Translations under genes and position numbers: made by a program
DNA from: Sympetrum striolatum
Taxonomy: Eukaryota > Arthropoda > Insecta > Odonata > Libellulidae
Reading direction: 5' to 3'
Length of the DNA stretch: 64,000 bases
Assembly: GCA_947579665.1 (NCBI GenBank)
Contig: OX388341.1
Span: 25,863,147-25,927,146 of the forward strand
Shown: positions 11,601 through 24,129 of the stretch, in pieces
Layout: each line of letters begins with the position of its first letter
Position numbering within the stretch: the stretch's first letter is position 1
The notes under the pieces: generated by a model
Told to the model about the DNA's origin: nothing
What the model saw: only the letters and a program-made list of their open reading frames with translations
Database searches by the model: none

Positions 11601-13854
11601 ATACCAATGAGTTGAAGGACGAATTAAAGTGATCGCATCATTTTAATGTGATTAGAATTATTAATTCCGTGAATGCACAGCCGCTACTTTTCGTCAACTC
11701 CTTTCATTCGCTTTGACTTCATCGCGTCAACTTCAATTTCGGTAGTGGGTAAGGTAATTTAATTTATGTGGATTAAATACGAGGGAAGAATATTTAGTCA
11801 GCCTTTGAGGAGTTGAGGGTCGAAGGAATTGTTTCCCACTCACGGAGATGTTTCCTGAGAAGAATTTCATTTAGTCAATTTGTAGGAAGATATTTCTTCG
11901 TAATGCGATTCGGTCAATTTAACTGGTCTTCTTTCTTACGGGCATCCAATATGGAAAATGGTGCTCTCTGAAACCAGAGGAAGACTCATGGCGGATGCTC
12001 GTCTAAGAGGGAGCTCTCTTTCCATTATTACAAATTGTATTTTTTTATAAATCCAGTTAAATTATTTGAACGTGTTTCGCGAATTTTATATCATCATGTA
12101 AAAATCTCCTGCTGATTGAACGTTGTTCTTCGTGTCCATTTTAATTCCGTTAATCTACCTTCCAGGCTTTACTTTTCTTCCCAAACACTTGACAGACTAT
12201 CCAAATTCACGTCGAGTCTATTTTCCTCTACCTCTAGTAATGCATTTATGAAATTGTTTCCTTAATTTCTGTAACAGATAGCTCATCACCTGCGGCATAT
12301 TTAAATTTGAATACAATTGACAGGTGCATTCTAAATAAAAGCTCAGCTGTCAAGTTTTTTTAATTGAATAAATTTCAATTCAATTTAATTTTTATCATGG
12401 ACTTAATATAAGCTGCATACGCATTACATTTCTTTCTTTAAAGTAGTCACTCAAGACTTTTTATTAAGGAGTTTGTTACTAACAGTTGTTCAATACATAA
12501 TCTGATTCATTATACTTGCAATGAATTTAATTTATACAAGTTTAATTACAGTATAAACAATAAATAATTTATTATATTACTTTAGCTGAACTCTCCCAAT
12601 AACCCAATCTTAATTTCCTTTCTTCTTATCTTTAATCAAGATTTAATACTTCAATTTGTATGAAACTATCTTTTTATGTATAGAGGACTCTGTAAAATGA
12701 TTCTATTTCATTCTACAGAATAAGGTAGTGTAACTGACACTAACTGTCATATTATATTAGGCTTATTTAGAACGCGAATGAAGAATCAAAGATTTTTCGC
12801 CAATTTCAGAATATGTTCCCACATTGAAATTTCAACTCTAGCATCAATTGTGCACATTTCGTCTTCAATTATACATATGACCTCATGAATACATCTGAAT
12901 CATTAAACCGTTGGATTTATTTTAAACATCTCTGGAAAATCATCAAGCATAGCGAACGTTTTTATCTTACAATCAGCTTATCTTTTAGAGGTCAAAACGA
13001 TTGGTCAAGAGTCTGCTATTTTGGAGTTTAGACAAAATGCACGAGATCCACTTGATTATCGGCAATAGTGTGTACGTAGTTCGACAAGGTATTACAGGCT
13101 TTACTCTATAAGTGGTCTTCGAGCATTAGCTAAGAAAATATACCCCTTTTTTGATAAACTATGCAGGTCATTTAATAAATTCTATAATCATATCTCTTAG
13201 CTAAAATTGTTATTTTTATATTTTATGGAAACTATTTTTTGTATTCACTTTCTATCTATCTAATACTATTTATTTTCAAAACCATCTAATCTGTTTCAAA
13301 TTCCAAAAGGGTTAATTAATTTCAAACCTTTTATTCAATGTATATTAAAAAAATGAATGATCTACTGGAGCAGTTCCAAGTTATAGTGAGTTCATTCAGC
13401 ATTTTATTCCAGAAAGTATTGTAAACATCGATAAATAATGAGTTCTCTGAAACCTTAGCATTGATACTAATAGAATTAACGTCTTTGACTTTTCTTTAGT
13501 TATGCTGACCTTCTGTAAACATACATGGTGTTGTTATCTAGTAGATTGATATTAGTCTGATGGTCACTTATTTGTCATTGAATCTAAAATAATAAAAATT
13601 TGAAGCCTGAAAGAGGAGATCTTGTCAGAAAGTTAAGTTGTTGACAAGGAAAAATTGTAAATTACTAGTGTAAAGGAGAGAAACAGCGATTTGAACATTT
13701 CTAAAGATTCAGCACTCTTTAAGGGTACTCGCAGCTTTTATAATGCTCTTCTACGTCTCTTTTTAAATCTGGAGGAGGATTTTAATTTTATCGTAAATAC
13801 ATTCCGCTCTATTTGCAAACCTTTCGGTAAAAGTTCCACTTGAGAGCGAATAAT
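8623..13854. other. AT-rich intron-like DNA with two patches, no gene seen
   Basis: Mostly AT-rich. A CpG/pyrimidine patch at about 9170-9640 contains a near-homopyrimidine run (about 9506-9560). A broader, moderately GC-rich patch covers about 11040-12010. At 9078-9096 a CTTTAG acceptor-like tract abuts GTAAAA, a weak echo of the ratchet-point pattern. None of the short frames shows a recognisable product. Confidence 0.5.
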
Positions 13855-14300
13855 GGATCATGAATTGAGTGGAGGGTTCGAGGAAAAAAGAGAGAGGCCG
13901 CGTCGCAAGGAAAGAGAAAGGGGAACTAATGGAATAGAGAGCAGCAGAGAGGAAGAGGATGGATTAATTTTCCCTGTACCCCTTGGAAGCGGACATGCAT
14001 TGCGTGCGCGGAGTTGAAGGCGCGCGTAGCGGGCTTTTGTGTCCGCCACAGACGGAAAGTTACTACGGAGTGGCGCCTAACAAAGGGGAAGGTGAAATAG
14101 ACAGAGGATCGGAAGAAGTGAGCGGCGATTGATGTTAAATTATGAATCATAATGAGGAGGACATAGGCTCGCGTGAGCGGACGGTGTTCCCGGAGCCAAG
14201 GACGACGGAGAAACGAAAATCGATGGGTTGGACGTGGAATGACGAGCCAAAAGAGATAGAGATGAAAAATAGAAAGGATCGGTGTAGCTCTTAAAAGGTT
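13855..14300. other. purine-rich CpG patch
   Basis: Long G/A-rich runs on the + strand (about 13868-13965 and 14070-14285) interrupted by CpG-dense GCGTGCGCGG-like sequence near 14000. Two overlapping - strand frames are low-complexity and unlikely to be real. Confidence 0.45.
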
Positions 14301-14519
14301 GTTTAAGAAGCTAGAAAATACGATAAGCTAACGGATGTAGTCCGTATTGAAGCGAAATAGAGATAAATTACGTCAGATACATTCAATGAAATGACTCACA
14401 GAATGGGGTATTAATGTGTTTACCTGAGATCATAGAGTAAAGGCGAGCTATCGGTACTGATTGAATAACCTGGGATTGCAGGAATTCTTTCGAGCACTAA
14501 TCTCTTTTCTTTGCCCACT

Positions 14520-14640
14520 TAGATGGTGGAATGGTTAGTTCACTAGCTAAGTCCCGGGTTCAAGCCCCGAATAACCGGATTTTTTTGTGCTAGGGAATAG
14601 GGGATTGTGTTCGCCGTGCGTGAGTATGCCGAAGGTTAAT
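14520..14640 (+). repeat. tRNA-derived SINE-like head, copy 1
   Basis: GATGGTGGAATGGTTAG (from 14522) resembles a Pol III A box, and GGGTTCAAGCC (14556-14566) is a good B box inside a T-arm-like context. About 50 bases from 14552 align well with copy 2 at 54236-54283, including the CCGGATTTTTT spacer and TAGGGAAT word. The cloverleaf is too degenerate for a working tRNA gene. A SINE family is the simplest explanation. Confidence 0.6.
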
Positions 14641-15059
14641 TATCAGAGTAGTCTGTAAGACTAAAATCGCTCTAATAAAGTCGATTGATATTATCTTAAC
14701 GTATTCATACATTCCAGGGTATGTCTCATTTCTTCCCGAAATATTCATACAGTTCTCAAGTTATAAATCACTTTTAATGAACGTCCGATATTGTATCCAC
14801 AGGCGGTAATGATCGCTGCATTCAAAACAGTCTTTTTCTTAAGAATATCGCTCAAATGAGACAAATTCCACACATTCCACCTCGGCGACTATACCGGCTG
14901 GATTTGAAAAAATGCCTCATTAGGAATTCATTTGCCACCAGTGTTCTGCTGATATACTTGTTTCCCTCTCTCGTACTAGTCTGGCACTGCTTTTCAACCA
15001 CATTCGATTCAGCACGGCAAACCTCAATTAAACCACCATAAAGTAACTTTCACACGCAT
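14641..15059. other. AT-rich spacer, nothing recognised
   Basis: No coding or repeat homology recognised beyond the SINE-like head to the left. Confidence 0.4.
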
Positions 15060-16030
15060 AAGTTAACCCTTTTCCCAGAACCTCATAAAGCCCCCAGCGC
15101 GAAAATAACAGCGCTCTTTTGAATTCGACGTTTTACCGGGTTGATACGGACTTGAGGAGTCGAGGCCTCGGAGGAGTGGCGAGATGGCGTTAAGGCGAGA
15201 GACGGAGGCGCGGGCCGTGAAAAATAATTTAGAATATTCATCCGTAGCTGGGAAGGACGGTCCCAGATGCCGGGAATAAAAATGATAATCGCCCGGCAGA
15301 GCGGGGGAACGCTCGCGCATGTGTTACTGCATTTCATGCCGCGATACTTAGCCGAGCGCCACTATCAGCGCGAACTCTCCTCTTGTTCGCGGCAGCGTGG
15401 CATTATCGCGCCGAGGAAAAACAGGAGTTTTTCGAGAGAATTAAAGCGGCAAAAAAGACGGGTAGTAACGACATGTGCCACCTTATTGTCCTCGGACATA
15501 ATGGTCGGTTTTTCCCTCTCCGTCTTACAATAAAGGTTGGGGTCAACGGGACGTTCCATCAAGAAAACTCTTTCGGCCGTAGGGTGACTGGCGTAAAGAG
15601 CGCATGCGTCCTTGGGATAGGGGTTTAGGGAGTGGCCCCGTGGATGGAATCGGAGCAGGGAAAGGGGAATGGAGGTATTCTCAGTCTCTATTGTGGAGGG
15701 GGGAGTGCCGAAGGAGAGGGATGGGCTCCCCGAGTTATCTGAACCGGAAACTCTCCCCGCCTGCCTTCGCAGCGTGGCCTAAGTGCTCCTCTGAGGGAGG
15801 CCCTTTATTGAGTCAACCGGACGGGAGGGGATGGGGAAGATGTGGTCTGAGGAGGCGGTGAGAACGGAATCTTGGTGCGTTGTTTTTGGGACGAGCAGTG
15901 TGGAGGAAGGAAGAGGTCGCAGGGGTTAAAAAAAGAAACGCAACGGAGTTGCTCTTAGCAACCGATCCGCACGCTCTGCTCATTGTCAGGGAGTCGTAAA
16001 AACGTAAAACCCTCCGAGATGACGCCAAGC
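15060..16030. other. CpG-rich patch, candidate cis-regulatory DNA
   Basis: One of the most CpG-dense blocks of the window, with AT-rich words embedded (AAAAATAATTTAG, AAAAATGATAATCG). A strongly purine-rich stretch lies at about 15610-15860. Frames of 60-90 codons occur on both strands in conflicting registers, as expected from GC-rich non-coding sequence with few stops. A CpG-rich enhancer or promoter patch is inferred, not shown. Confidence 0.4.
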
Positions 16031-16179
16031 TTTCTTTATTTTTTCTCTCTTTGCTGCTCTAAATATTCATCGGTATTGCTAGGGGTTGGATTACTTAGGT
16101 AGAGTCCACATGTGAACCGATGTTCAGCAATATTACTTTATAGCAAAAAGCAAAAAGGCACACGGCTGTGTTGTTAACA

Positions 16180-16324
16180 TTAAGAGTTAAGAAGAAGCTC
16201 CAAACAGCCGTTGTTAATATAATAGTAAATAAAAACGGCTATTGTTAATAGTTGTTGTTCCAAACAGCCGTTGTTAATATAATAGTAAATAAAAACGGCT
16301 ATTTGGAGCTTCTTTAACTCTTAA
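16180..16324. repeat. foldback element with internal 60-bp tandem duplication
   Basis: Terminal arms TTAAGAGTTAAG...AGCTCCAAA (16180-16204) and TTTGGAGCTTC...ACTCTTAA (16302-16324) are inverted copies differing by a two-base insertion. Between them, 16199-16243 and 16259-16303 are identical 45-base direct repeats with a 60-base period. Each repeat carries its own inverted words, ACAGCCGTT and AACGGCT. The whole 145-base unit can fold into nested hairpins. A miniature foldback transposon is likely. TTAA occurs at both ends but may belong to the arms. Confidence 0.75.
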
Positions 16325-17040
16325 TTTTAATATCACTTTATGTTTTGAGTTACCCATTCCAACACTAATAGTGATAGAATCATTTCCATTACATTTAGTC
16401 TTCTTAGGATTTGAGAATGATACTTTAAATAGCACTTTATAATATATTTAGTAGATTTATGGCTTCTCTAAATTTCCTCCAGTTTTAGTTATCACTATAC
16501 ACATGCTATATATATATACAGCTATAATGTATGTACCGTATAAAAATACTTGAGAGGAAGGAATTTGCTCAACTTGTAATCAACGTAACCTCTGTAAATG
16601 TTTTGATTTCCGGTCCTTAGAGAAGAAATGATAACAGCGATTTCCTAAAATCATTGAGATGGAATTTCTCATGAAATATACATTAGGTCTGGAGACGCTT
16701 TCCTATGTTTCTATTGGAATTAATACACTAAGCAAACTCCACGACTCGAAGCAGAATATTTTCTCCAATTTGGTAAAATATTTCGAGTTAAAGAAGATGT
16801 ACGTTACCTAAAGTGTGAGGATGAGATTCTGTAACCAACCGTCAATGAATGAGTGAGATATTTTTTATTCAGTAATTTCGACCGAAATTTGATCAATTGA
16901 AGTATTTTTTTCATTTATTGATCAGTTTTCCCTGAAATTATACTTGACGTCGTACTATAGAAAATTGCCTGGCTGTCATATCACTGAAACTGATCATTGA
17001 AAAATGCAAACCCTACTATCTTCATCTTACCTTTCCACAC
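16325..17040. other. AT-rich spacer, no gene seen
   Basis: AT-rich with a short TATATATATA run near 16510. No coding or repeat homology recognised. Confidence 0.45.
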
Positions 17041-17402
17041 ATTTCAGTATGTGATTTTTTGACGCTCGTGCAGCGGATGTTTCAAGGCTTTCATCCGGTT
17101 GTCACTCCTGTGCACGAGGCACTTGACCACGCTCGCATTTCCACTCTCAATTGTCTCAATTTCTTTGTCTTTCTCACTGCGACTGCAGAAAAAGGCAACT
17201 ACGGAAATCGATCACGTGGACTCCCTCCATCTTTCGAGCAAAAGTCTCAGTTTTCCCTTTAATCAGGACCAAGTTGCGCGAAAACATAAAGGAGGAAAGG
17301 AACTTGGTTCTGATAATTAGCTTCCTTTTATGCAAGGACTCGTCTTGCATATTTCATGCTATTCCGTGACGAACGCGCGAGGAAGTTTCTAACTGGATGG
17401 AT

Positions 17403-17545
17403 CGAGGGAGAGAGAGAGAGATCGCGAAATATGGCGAAAAAAAGTTTCACAATGGGGGACTGCGTTTTAAATCATGGTGCAGCTCCCACCGGCGGGGGCA
17501 GAATATAAGAAGCGATGTGGTTATCGATCGAGAGAAGTCAATGTA
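17403..17545 (+). promoter_or_regulatory. candidate core promoter with GA repeat
   Basis: A GAGGGAGAGAGAGAGAG run (17405-17421) of the type bound by GAGA factor in insects precedes a GC-rich stretch and a TATA-like ATATAAG (17503-17509). An initiator-like TCAATG follows (17538-17543), about 35 bases downstream. The next kilobase is CpG-rich and leads to the candidate first coding exon at 18087. Each motif alone is weak and the call rests on their order. Confidence 0.3.
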
Positions 17546-18086
17546 ACTTCATCTGCATCACGTTCCATTCTCACACACATAACCCACACGCTGCATCCCT
17601 TCCCGAGATGAGAAGAAAATCTCCGAATTCTCCGAACGGCGAGTGAGTCGATGAGAAAAAAGCTACGAATATCCTCTAATTCTGCAGATTCTCACCCTTT
17701 ATTCCTTATATTTTTTTCGAGGAGACGTGACTCTAGTTTTACTCCGCCTGGCGTTAAAAAGGACTCCGCGACCCGAACGAATCATCTGGATTCGTCTCAC
17801 GTCGCATTCAAATAAGTATCAGGGAACTCCGAAAAAATAGCCATTATCGCGACTGCGAACGCATGAAAAGATTTCGATCGCCGAGCGAAAAGAGCACGTT
17901 GGAAATAAACGCAAAGAATCGTAATGGAAGAAAAAATCAATCAATTTGAATGCATTACGTTCTCGACTCTGGATGGGTCAGCGGAGTGCATAATTATGGA
18001 AAAAAAGCGACTCGGCCGCTAATCGATGGCGGTGTATTCCCGTCACGTATCTACGAGTTCTACAAGTCACGGCAGCTTATCTCATA

Positions 18087-18282
18087 ATGGATAATGTGCT
18101 TGAGGTCACTCTGGCTTCCTCCCACCTCAACGCCTCCTTCGACGTCGATAACTTCCCCTCCCAGAGGGTCATGCTGGCTACATACCTCCCATTCCACTCC
18201 CACCTCCAGTTCCAGCAGCCCTCCGAGATCCGCAACCACCAAATGGAAAACCCCTCTGCATCCTTTTGGGGGCATGCCCAAA
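18087..18282 (+). CDS. candidate first coding exon, unknown protein
   Basis: The frame starts at an ATG in a good context (A at -3, G at +4) and runs 65 codons to a donor-like AAA|GTAAGA, ending in phase 1. Of the 65 codons, 49 (75%) end in G or C, mostly C, while second positions are near 40% GC. That position-specific bias is the main reason to think it codes. The peptide begins MDNVLEVTLASSHLNASF, is rich in Ser, His, Gln and Phe, has one N-glycosylation-like NAS, and has no signal peptide or membrane segment. I do not recognise the family. The open frame continues to 18440 but becomes pyrimidine-rich low-complexity beyond the donor, so the exon probably stops at 18282. No stop closes it here; a spliced partner must lie downstream. 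Overlapping frames on both strands are shadows. Moderate confidence. Confidence 0.42.
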
Positions 18283-21200
18283 GTAAGAGGCGAACGGATC
18301 GTAACAGTCCTTGGGAGATTCTTCTCTCTACTCCCGGCGATTTTTTCTCTCTCCTCCCTCACTCTCACCCTCTCTGCTTTTGTTTTACCTTAACGCCATT
18401 CCATTTTCTCTATTTTTGCTCATCACGCGAGATTTGCTGAGAACACTTATTCTCTAATTCGCGAACTGTCGCTCTCCTCCCTATTGATCAATGGAGCACT
18501 TTATTATTCAACGCCAGATTTTTATCCGAGGTAGCAATTCCCTCCGTGGGTAATTCCTCAAGTTATATTTTTATAATGTGGCCTTGGAAAGGAGGTTAAC
18601 GTTGTCGACGTGTTTCAGTCTATTTTTCTGGCAATCAGGGATTGCAATCAGGAATTTTTCTTTCGTTAGCTGGAAGGATGAAATTTTAAAATATTGTTGA
18701 GTTCCTTATTTTATTTCGCTCGACAAATACATTTTATGCCCTGCTTTACATAAATCACCCTCGTTCGTCCTTCTATAACTAGTGTTGAAGGGATTTTACG
18801 GTAAAGGAAAATTTCCAAACTCATTGTGCAGTTTGTGCAGTTCAATTTATCACCATTGAATTAACCTTCTTTTGTCTTTCTTTTCCCTTAATTCACATAG
18901 AGGCAGTATCGTATTGATAAGTAAAACTGTTAAGGAATTTCAATGCTTTTTAGTTTCAAATAAACAATCTATTGAGTCAAATTCAATAGAATCGTTCCTG
19001 CGAACATATATTGATAAATGGAATTTTTTTTTCGTTCAATGATTTTTATTTTACATCTCCATTGTTCATACAATTCATAATTGGAATTTATTTATCAGAC
19101 ATTTCGTTGACTTTTGTAACAGTATCGATACAAATTCCTTACTGTTTACATCTATGATGATACGAAAGCTAATTATATTTAAGTAGTGGTCACAATGGCT
19201 GTGTTTAAGGACTTCATATGAAATATCAAGAAAAGTGTTATTCGTAGTCATTGTACTTCAGTAATGTGGAAATATTCCCCTTATAGGATTCTGACTCGGC
19301 GAGGAGAGCAAAGGCAAAGTAACTTACCCCTCATTTTACCTAATAAGGCCCATACCCCCCTCTCTTAGTACTTCTTTGCTTATGTTAGATGAGGTGAGGT
19401 TCAGCCTTGGGGCTGTCTTTTACATTTACCATAGATGGAATCGACAGCAAGTTCTCTAAACAGTTCAAGTAGATATCCCTTCATAAGGAGAGAGTTTGTA
19501 TCGCTCGAAAAAACGTACAAGTTAAAAAGTTGAGGGAAAGCATTGTATACAGCCATTTCTTGCCTCCCCTTTTTTCACGGGAGAAATCTCCATTTGGCAG
19601 AAATGTAAGATATTTTCGTCGCAGTTCCACCCAGTATTTACTCAAACTTTCGTTTTTCTCTCTTATTGTGCTCTCCTCCCCTCTCCTGTTTTTTCAATCA
19701 CTTCTTAAGGAAGACTCCCTCACCTCAACAATGGATCCCACAGTCACGTTCCCGAATCTCCTTGCGCCAAATATTTTTTCGTCGTTCCCTTACACCCACT
19801 CCTTCCACCTCTTCCCTTTTCCCGTGTTCCTCGCTCTGGCTTCATTCCAAACTCTCGTACTAGCCAATTCTCTGGGAAGTGAAGTCATCGGATCCTTCGG
19901 AGGGAGGAAAGGTGGTCGCAGCGAGGGAACGTGTATGGGAGTGGTCGCAGGCATTGGCCGGGAAACGACGGAGGATTGTATTGATATACAAAAGAGATCG
20001 CTAATGTGAACGAATCGAATCCATTACTCAATTAGTAGTCAGAAGGACCCTGGTAAGAGAATTGTGTTTTTTCAATGAGGAATCAGATTGGTTTTGCTTC
20101 TCCCGAAGAAGCTTTCGATTAAGCAGTTCATTCAGTCGATTGATTTTCTCGTAGAGAATTTGATTATTTTCCAAGGTAGAAGTTTGTGATTTTTAATAAG
20201 TAGGAATATGTTTTTTTCCGTGGTATTTTTAAGTTAAATTTATAGTTGTGATGCAAAAAGATTATGTTTTGTGAAAAATCAGAGTTTGTTTTCCGATGGG
20301 TTGAAGGAGCATTTTAAAAATTAAACTTGGAAATTTTAGATAGTCTATATGATCATACCATGCTGCAAAATACTTGTAAAAGTTTCTATCAGTAAATCTA
20401 TAAAAAGTAATATCCAGATACAATATTAAACGTTTATATCCTACTACTTAAAAATATACTTGACAATTCATATACTTCTAAGTGTATTATTTGAGTAATA
20501 AGTTCCACCAGATTTTACTGTGCATAATAAAATAGATCGTTCTTAATAGAGCATAAATTAAAATAGATTAGTTTATTACTCAACTGAAATATTTGAGCTG
20601 ATTCATAATCGATGTGGTATAGTAAATATTAAGAAAATCATTCGAAAGGAAAGAAAGAGAGATATGTATTACCAAAGAAACTCGCTCTTCAGTTTTGGAT
20701 GTGACCTTTTTCTATACTGAAAATATGTTGATAAAAAATCTTAAAAAACGAATATCCTACATGATGCGTTCAGATTATGTGATCTCAATTTTGAAATCTA
20801 TTGAAGAATGTCATTTAATAGCGTATAACTTAGTATATCTTATTTTCATGTGGAATATTTGTTGGCTAACGATACTGCCAATTAATTAAATTCTAATTTT
20901 TATTTAGAGATACTTTATTACCACAAGCAATTAATAATGGAATTAACAGTTAGTGTTCAAAAGTAAATATTAAGGTTTTTTATAGTATTGATGTTTTAAG
21001 CTCTTAGTATTTTGATTACCCACGAAAATTTGTGGTCCTCTGACAAATGTAAAAATTTTAACTCAAACATCATTTTTTATGAACGAAGGCACTGAAATCT
21101 AAGTTATTTTAGAAACATGTGTTTTGCGCTTTCCTCTAGCATTTGGATTCATTTCTCTTTCAAGGAAGGGCCTTTTCTCCATTTACAAAGTAAAGATAAA

Positions 21201-21340
21201 AGAAATTCAAAGGAACTCGACAGCTGTTCGGTTTGGATTGACATTCAAACACATTTTCTTTTGTTTGACCTGGAATATCATTGTCTGCATTTGAGTTGTA
21301 AAAGGTACTTTTACTTTTTCCCTTTTCATATTTTCTAATC
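18283..21340. other. AT-rich intron-like DNA with one GC-richer patch
   Basis: Pyrimidine-rich to about 18480, then AT-rich. A mixed patch at about 19530-20010 holds a 159-codon + frame whose product is Ser/Phe/Leu-rich because the DNA is C/T-rich; no domain is visible. A long pyrimidine tract at the right end feeds the acceptor-like site at 21342. Confidence 0.45.
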
Positions 21341-21342
21341 AG

Positions 21343-21618
21343 GAAAAGTTTCGAAAGAAAAGCAAAAAAGAATCGATGTCTTCAAACAAAGAGGAATGCA
21401 AAACTGGGGCGGCAAACGGTGAAGTGTCAATGACGCCACTCCCGAGGAAACTTGCCATTCAGTTGAACAGATGCTCCTCGATGATGCATCTAAAAGAAAT
21501 GGTAATCAGAACGCCCTTTTGCGAAATACTCAAAGCAATGGCATTTGCTCAGGGGTTGCCTAGACAGATATTTCTCTTACTCAAGGATGCTTATAGCAAT
21601 ACAATCAATCGAATATGA
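21343..21618 (+). CDS. weak candidate terminal exon, unknown product
   Basis: A strong acceptor-like tract (ACTTTTTCCCTTTTCATATTTTCTAATCAG ends at 21342, quoted in part: TTTTCTAATCAG) precedes an open frame that is in register with ATG 21376 and ends at TGA 21616-21618. The 91-residue product starts basic (EKFRKKSKKES), then continues with mixed composition unlike the low-complexity frames elsewhere, e.g. LPRKLAIQLNRCSS. Third-position GC is only about 45%. It is not in phase with a phase-1 donor at 18282. No family is recognised and no polyadenylation signal is obvious nearby. It may be chance. Confidence 0.15.
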   Translation, partial: EKFRKKSKKESMSSNKEECKTGAANGEVSMTPLPRKLAIQLNRCSSMMHLKEMVIRTPFCEILKAMAFAQGLPRQIFLLLKDAYSNTINRI

Positions 21619-23170
21619 ACTGAAGAGTAATGAAAGGAGCAGAAGTTGATCTAGAATTAGATTTACAAATGGTGGAGTTAGATAAAAAGGTTTAAATGAT
21701 GCGTGCATTCTAGGTTAAATTCACTTATATAGCTAGTGTCTTTTGAGAATACAACAAATAGAGATGATGAATATTTTTTCCTGAAATATCTCCAAGATTT
21801 TGCCGCTAGGTATTCATTTTTATTTGTTGCTTTGGATTTCCACTACGTCTAGGATTTTATTTGGATGATACGTTAGTCTACACCTATATTTCATTCAATT
21901 AGGTATTGTTAGTGGAATTTAATTGTGTTTTATTTTTTGCTATAGTTTATTCTACATGAATTTTTAATTACAATTTTAATAACATTCAAAATTGTAATTC
22001 GTGATATACATTTAATATTCTTTAAATAACTAGAGGCATTATTGAAAAATCATTTCGCAGTGGCATGAGAAAATAAGGATAGTTGTAATTATATATATAC
22101 CTATAATAACCTAAGAATCTAGCAGAAAAATGTAGTAAAGACTCCGTTTTATGTAGGGTATTGTTTCATTTGATACCTCTTTACATGGCATATTAAATCA
22201 TTAGTGGTGGGAATGTTGTTCCATGAAATAGTTCTGTAATGAACCATTTTCTGGTATCAATTTGGCAAACTCCAAATTATTACGCTTGAGAAACATGAAT
22301 GTCAGGTTGAAAAAGTTAGTAATATTTGAAGTACGTGATATTGCTACTTTTTTCTCTTCTTAATTGTTCAGGAGGCTGAAAATTTCAAGCAATTCCTATA
22401 AGATCAAGAAGTAATTAAGATGGTTTTAGTTCTCTATATTTCTTCTCCTCTTTAAAAGGGACATTGATCTTCCAGTTGTCTTACTCGAATTGCAGACTTA
22501 TTTTTATTCCGATTTAGCGTGCGATAGAAGTTCAGGATTACCGTTTTTTCTTGTATTTAGTTTTCAAGTGTGTCTCATTAAGTTTACCTGTTATTCCTTC
22601 TTTTTCATTGATAATCGAACTTTAATTTAATTTATATGAAAACCTGTAGAGACTTGACATCCTAAATTTGTTTTTCCTGTTCATTTCTTCCTCTTTCACG
22701 CTAATTTATTTAAAATGGACTTAAAAGATATATATCGTTTTAGTGAACAAGAAGTTGAACCAAAATGAATCATCTGCTAGAGCTGATGATGATTCTGGGC
22801 CTCCTTACTCCGGTAGCGCTCTTAGATATATTTATTTATGGTTTTATATAAATAAATTCATTTTGTTTATTTAATTCTCAATTTATTGTATTTTATTTTC
22901 ATTCTTAATCAATCATTTTTAATAGAACATTGACAATGTAACACCCAAACGATTGAAGTTTTTGAGTTATGAAAATACCTATTTAATAATACTATTTTTC
23001 TTTGAAGGATACTTTTCCACGTTGTTTCTGTTATTCTCCCTTTAAACGCAACATTATCTTCTGTTAATCTTTATTTTCCATTCTCTAATTGGTTCCTTTA
23101 TATTTAGTAATATTTTCTCCTTTTTCTATTTACCTACTTCTATCATATTTGTGTTTAATTAGGATATTCT
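21619..23170. other. AT-rich intron-like DNA, no gene seen
   Basis: Very AT-rich; stops dense in all frames. No repeat or RNA gene recognised. Confidence 0.5.
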
Positions 23171-23960
23171 GATGCGTAAAAGCTCTTTTTATTTGGTCAT
23201 ATCAATCATAAATAACTTACATACCGAACGAAGGCCTTCGTTTTTGCTTAGGCAGGAGAAAGTGCCGTCAAGAGTCTCCCCGGCTCATAATTCGAGTTCC
23301 ATTCAATTCCTCGGGCTCAAATCATTCACTCTGATTCCCATTCCTTTTTTCTTGTACTTCGGTAGTACTACAACCCAACTACACTCTGGCGGTGGAATTT
23401 CCATTTGCCGGCTTCATATCGCTTGTTAGATCCGCCCCTGCGATGCTCTCATTACCGCCGCTTCGCTCCACTCAATCGGGTCTCCCTTCCTTCGTCACTC
23501 CAATCCGTCCTCCACGCCGTATCCTGGACCATATCCTCGAGTCCCCTCAAATCCACCTGGTCTCCTCAATCCCATACACTCGACCCCGTCCCCTTTATTA
23601 CAATCCACTCACTCCCCAAACCGCTCTCTTTCCCCAGAATACCGACTCTAGTGACTGACATTTACAGCTCGACCTATCGATTCTGTCTACCTTGCTTGTT
23701 AATTATGGGAGCGTTGGCTGGTTTGAGGGCTACAGGAGCACAGTTGTTTAGGGAGTGGAGATGGGTCCGGGCAGAGGTTATGTGAGGGATGTTATGGGGA
23801 CGGCGGCGTGCCCGTGACGGCGGGACGTGGGCGTGGACGATATGAACGAGTCTGGTTCAAGAGAGTCTGAAAAGGATAGGGTGAATGGGATGGCTCTCCA
23901 TAGGATCCATCACTTGTGTATAAGCTGACTGTTTTGTGGCACGTGGATGGATGAAGAAAA
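23171..23960. other. pyrimidine-rich GC patch
   Basis: C/T-rich at about 23240-23700, switching to G/A-rich at about 23705-23960. Overlapping + frames of 85-126 codons exist but third positions are mixed and the products are Ser/Pro/Leu-rich low complexity. Non-coding is preferred. Confidence 0.45.
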
Positions 23961-24129
23961 CAGAAGAAGGTGTTGCAAATCAACTATATACCATCCACAC
24001 CACTATTGAGTTTTGTTTCATGTTATTTGACCAAATTCCAGTATCAAGTATTGCATTTTGAGCTCTAATTGAAAATAAATGTCACTAATGATTCATTAAC
24101 TTCGGCCCTTACTTCGTGGAACATGATGC

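Noticed and set aside
23405..23785. 126-codon plus frame and an overlapping 88-codon frame
   Set aside because: Third positions are mixed and the two overlapping frames both look alike in composition, as expected from pyrimidine-rich DNA.
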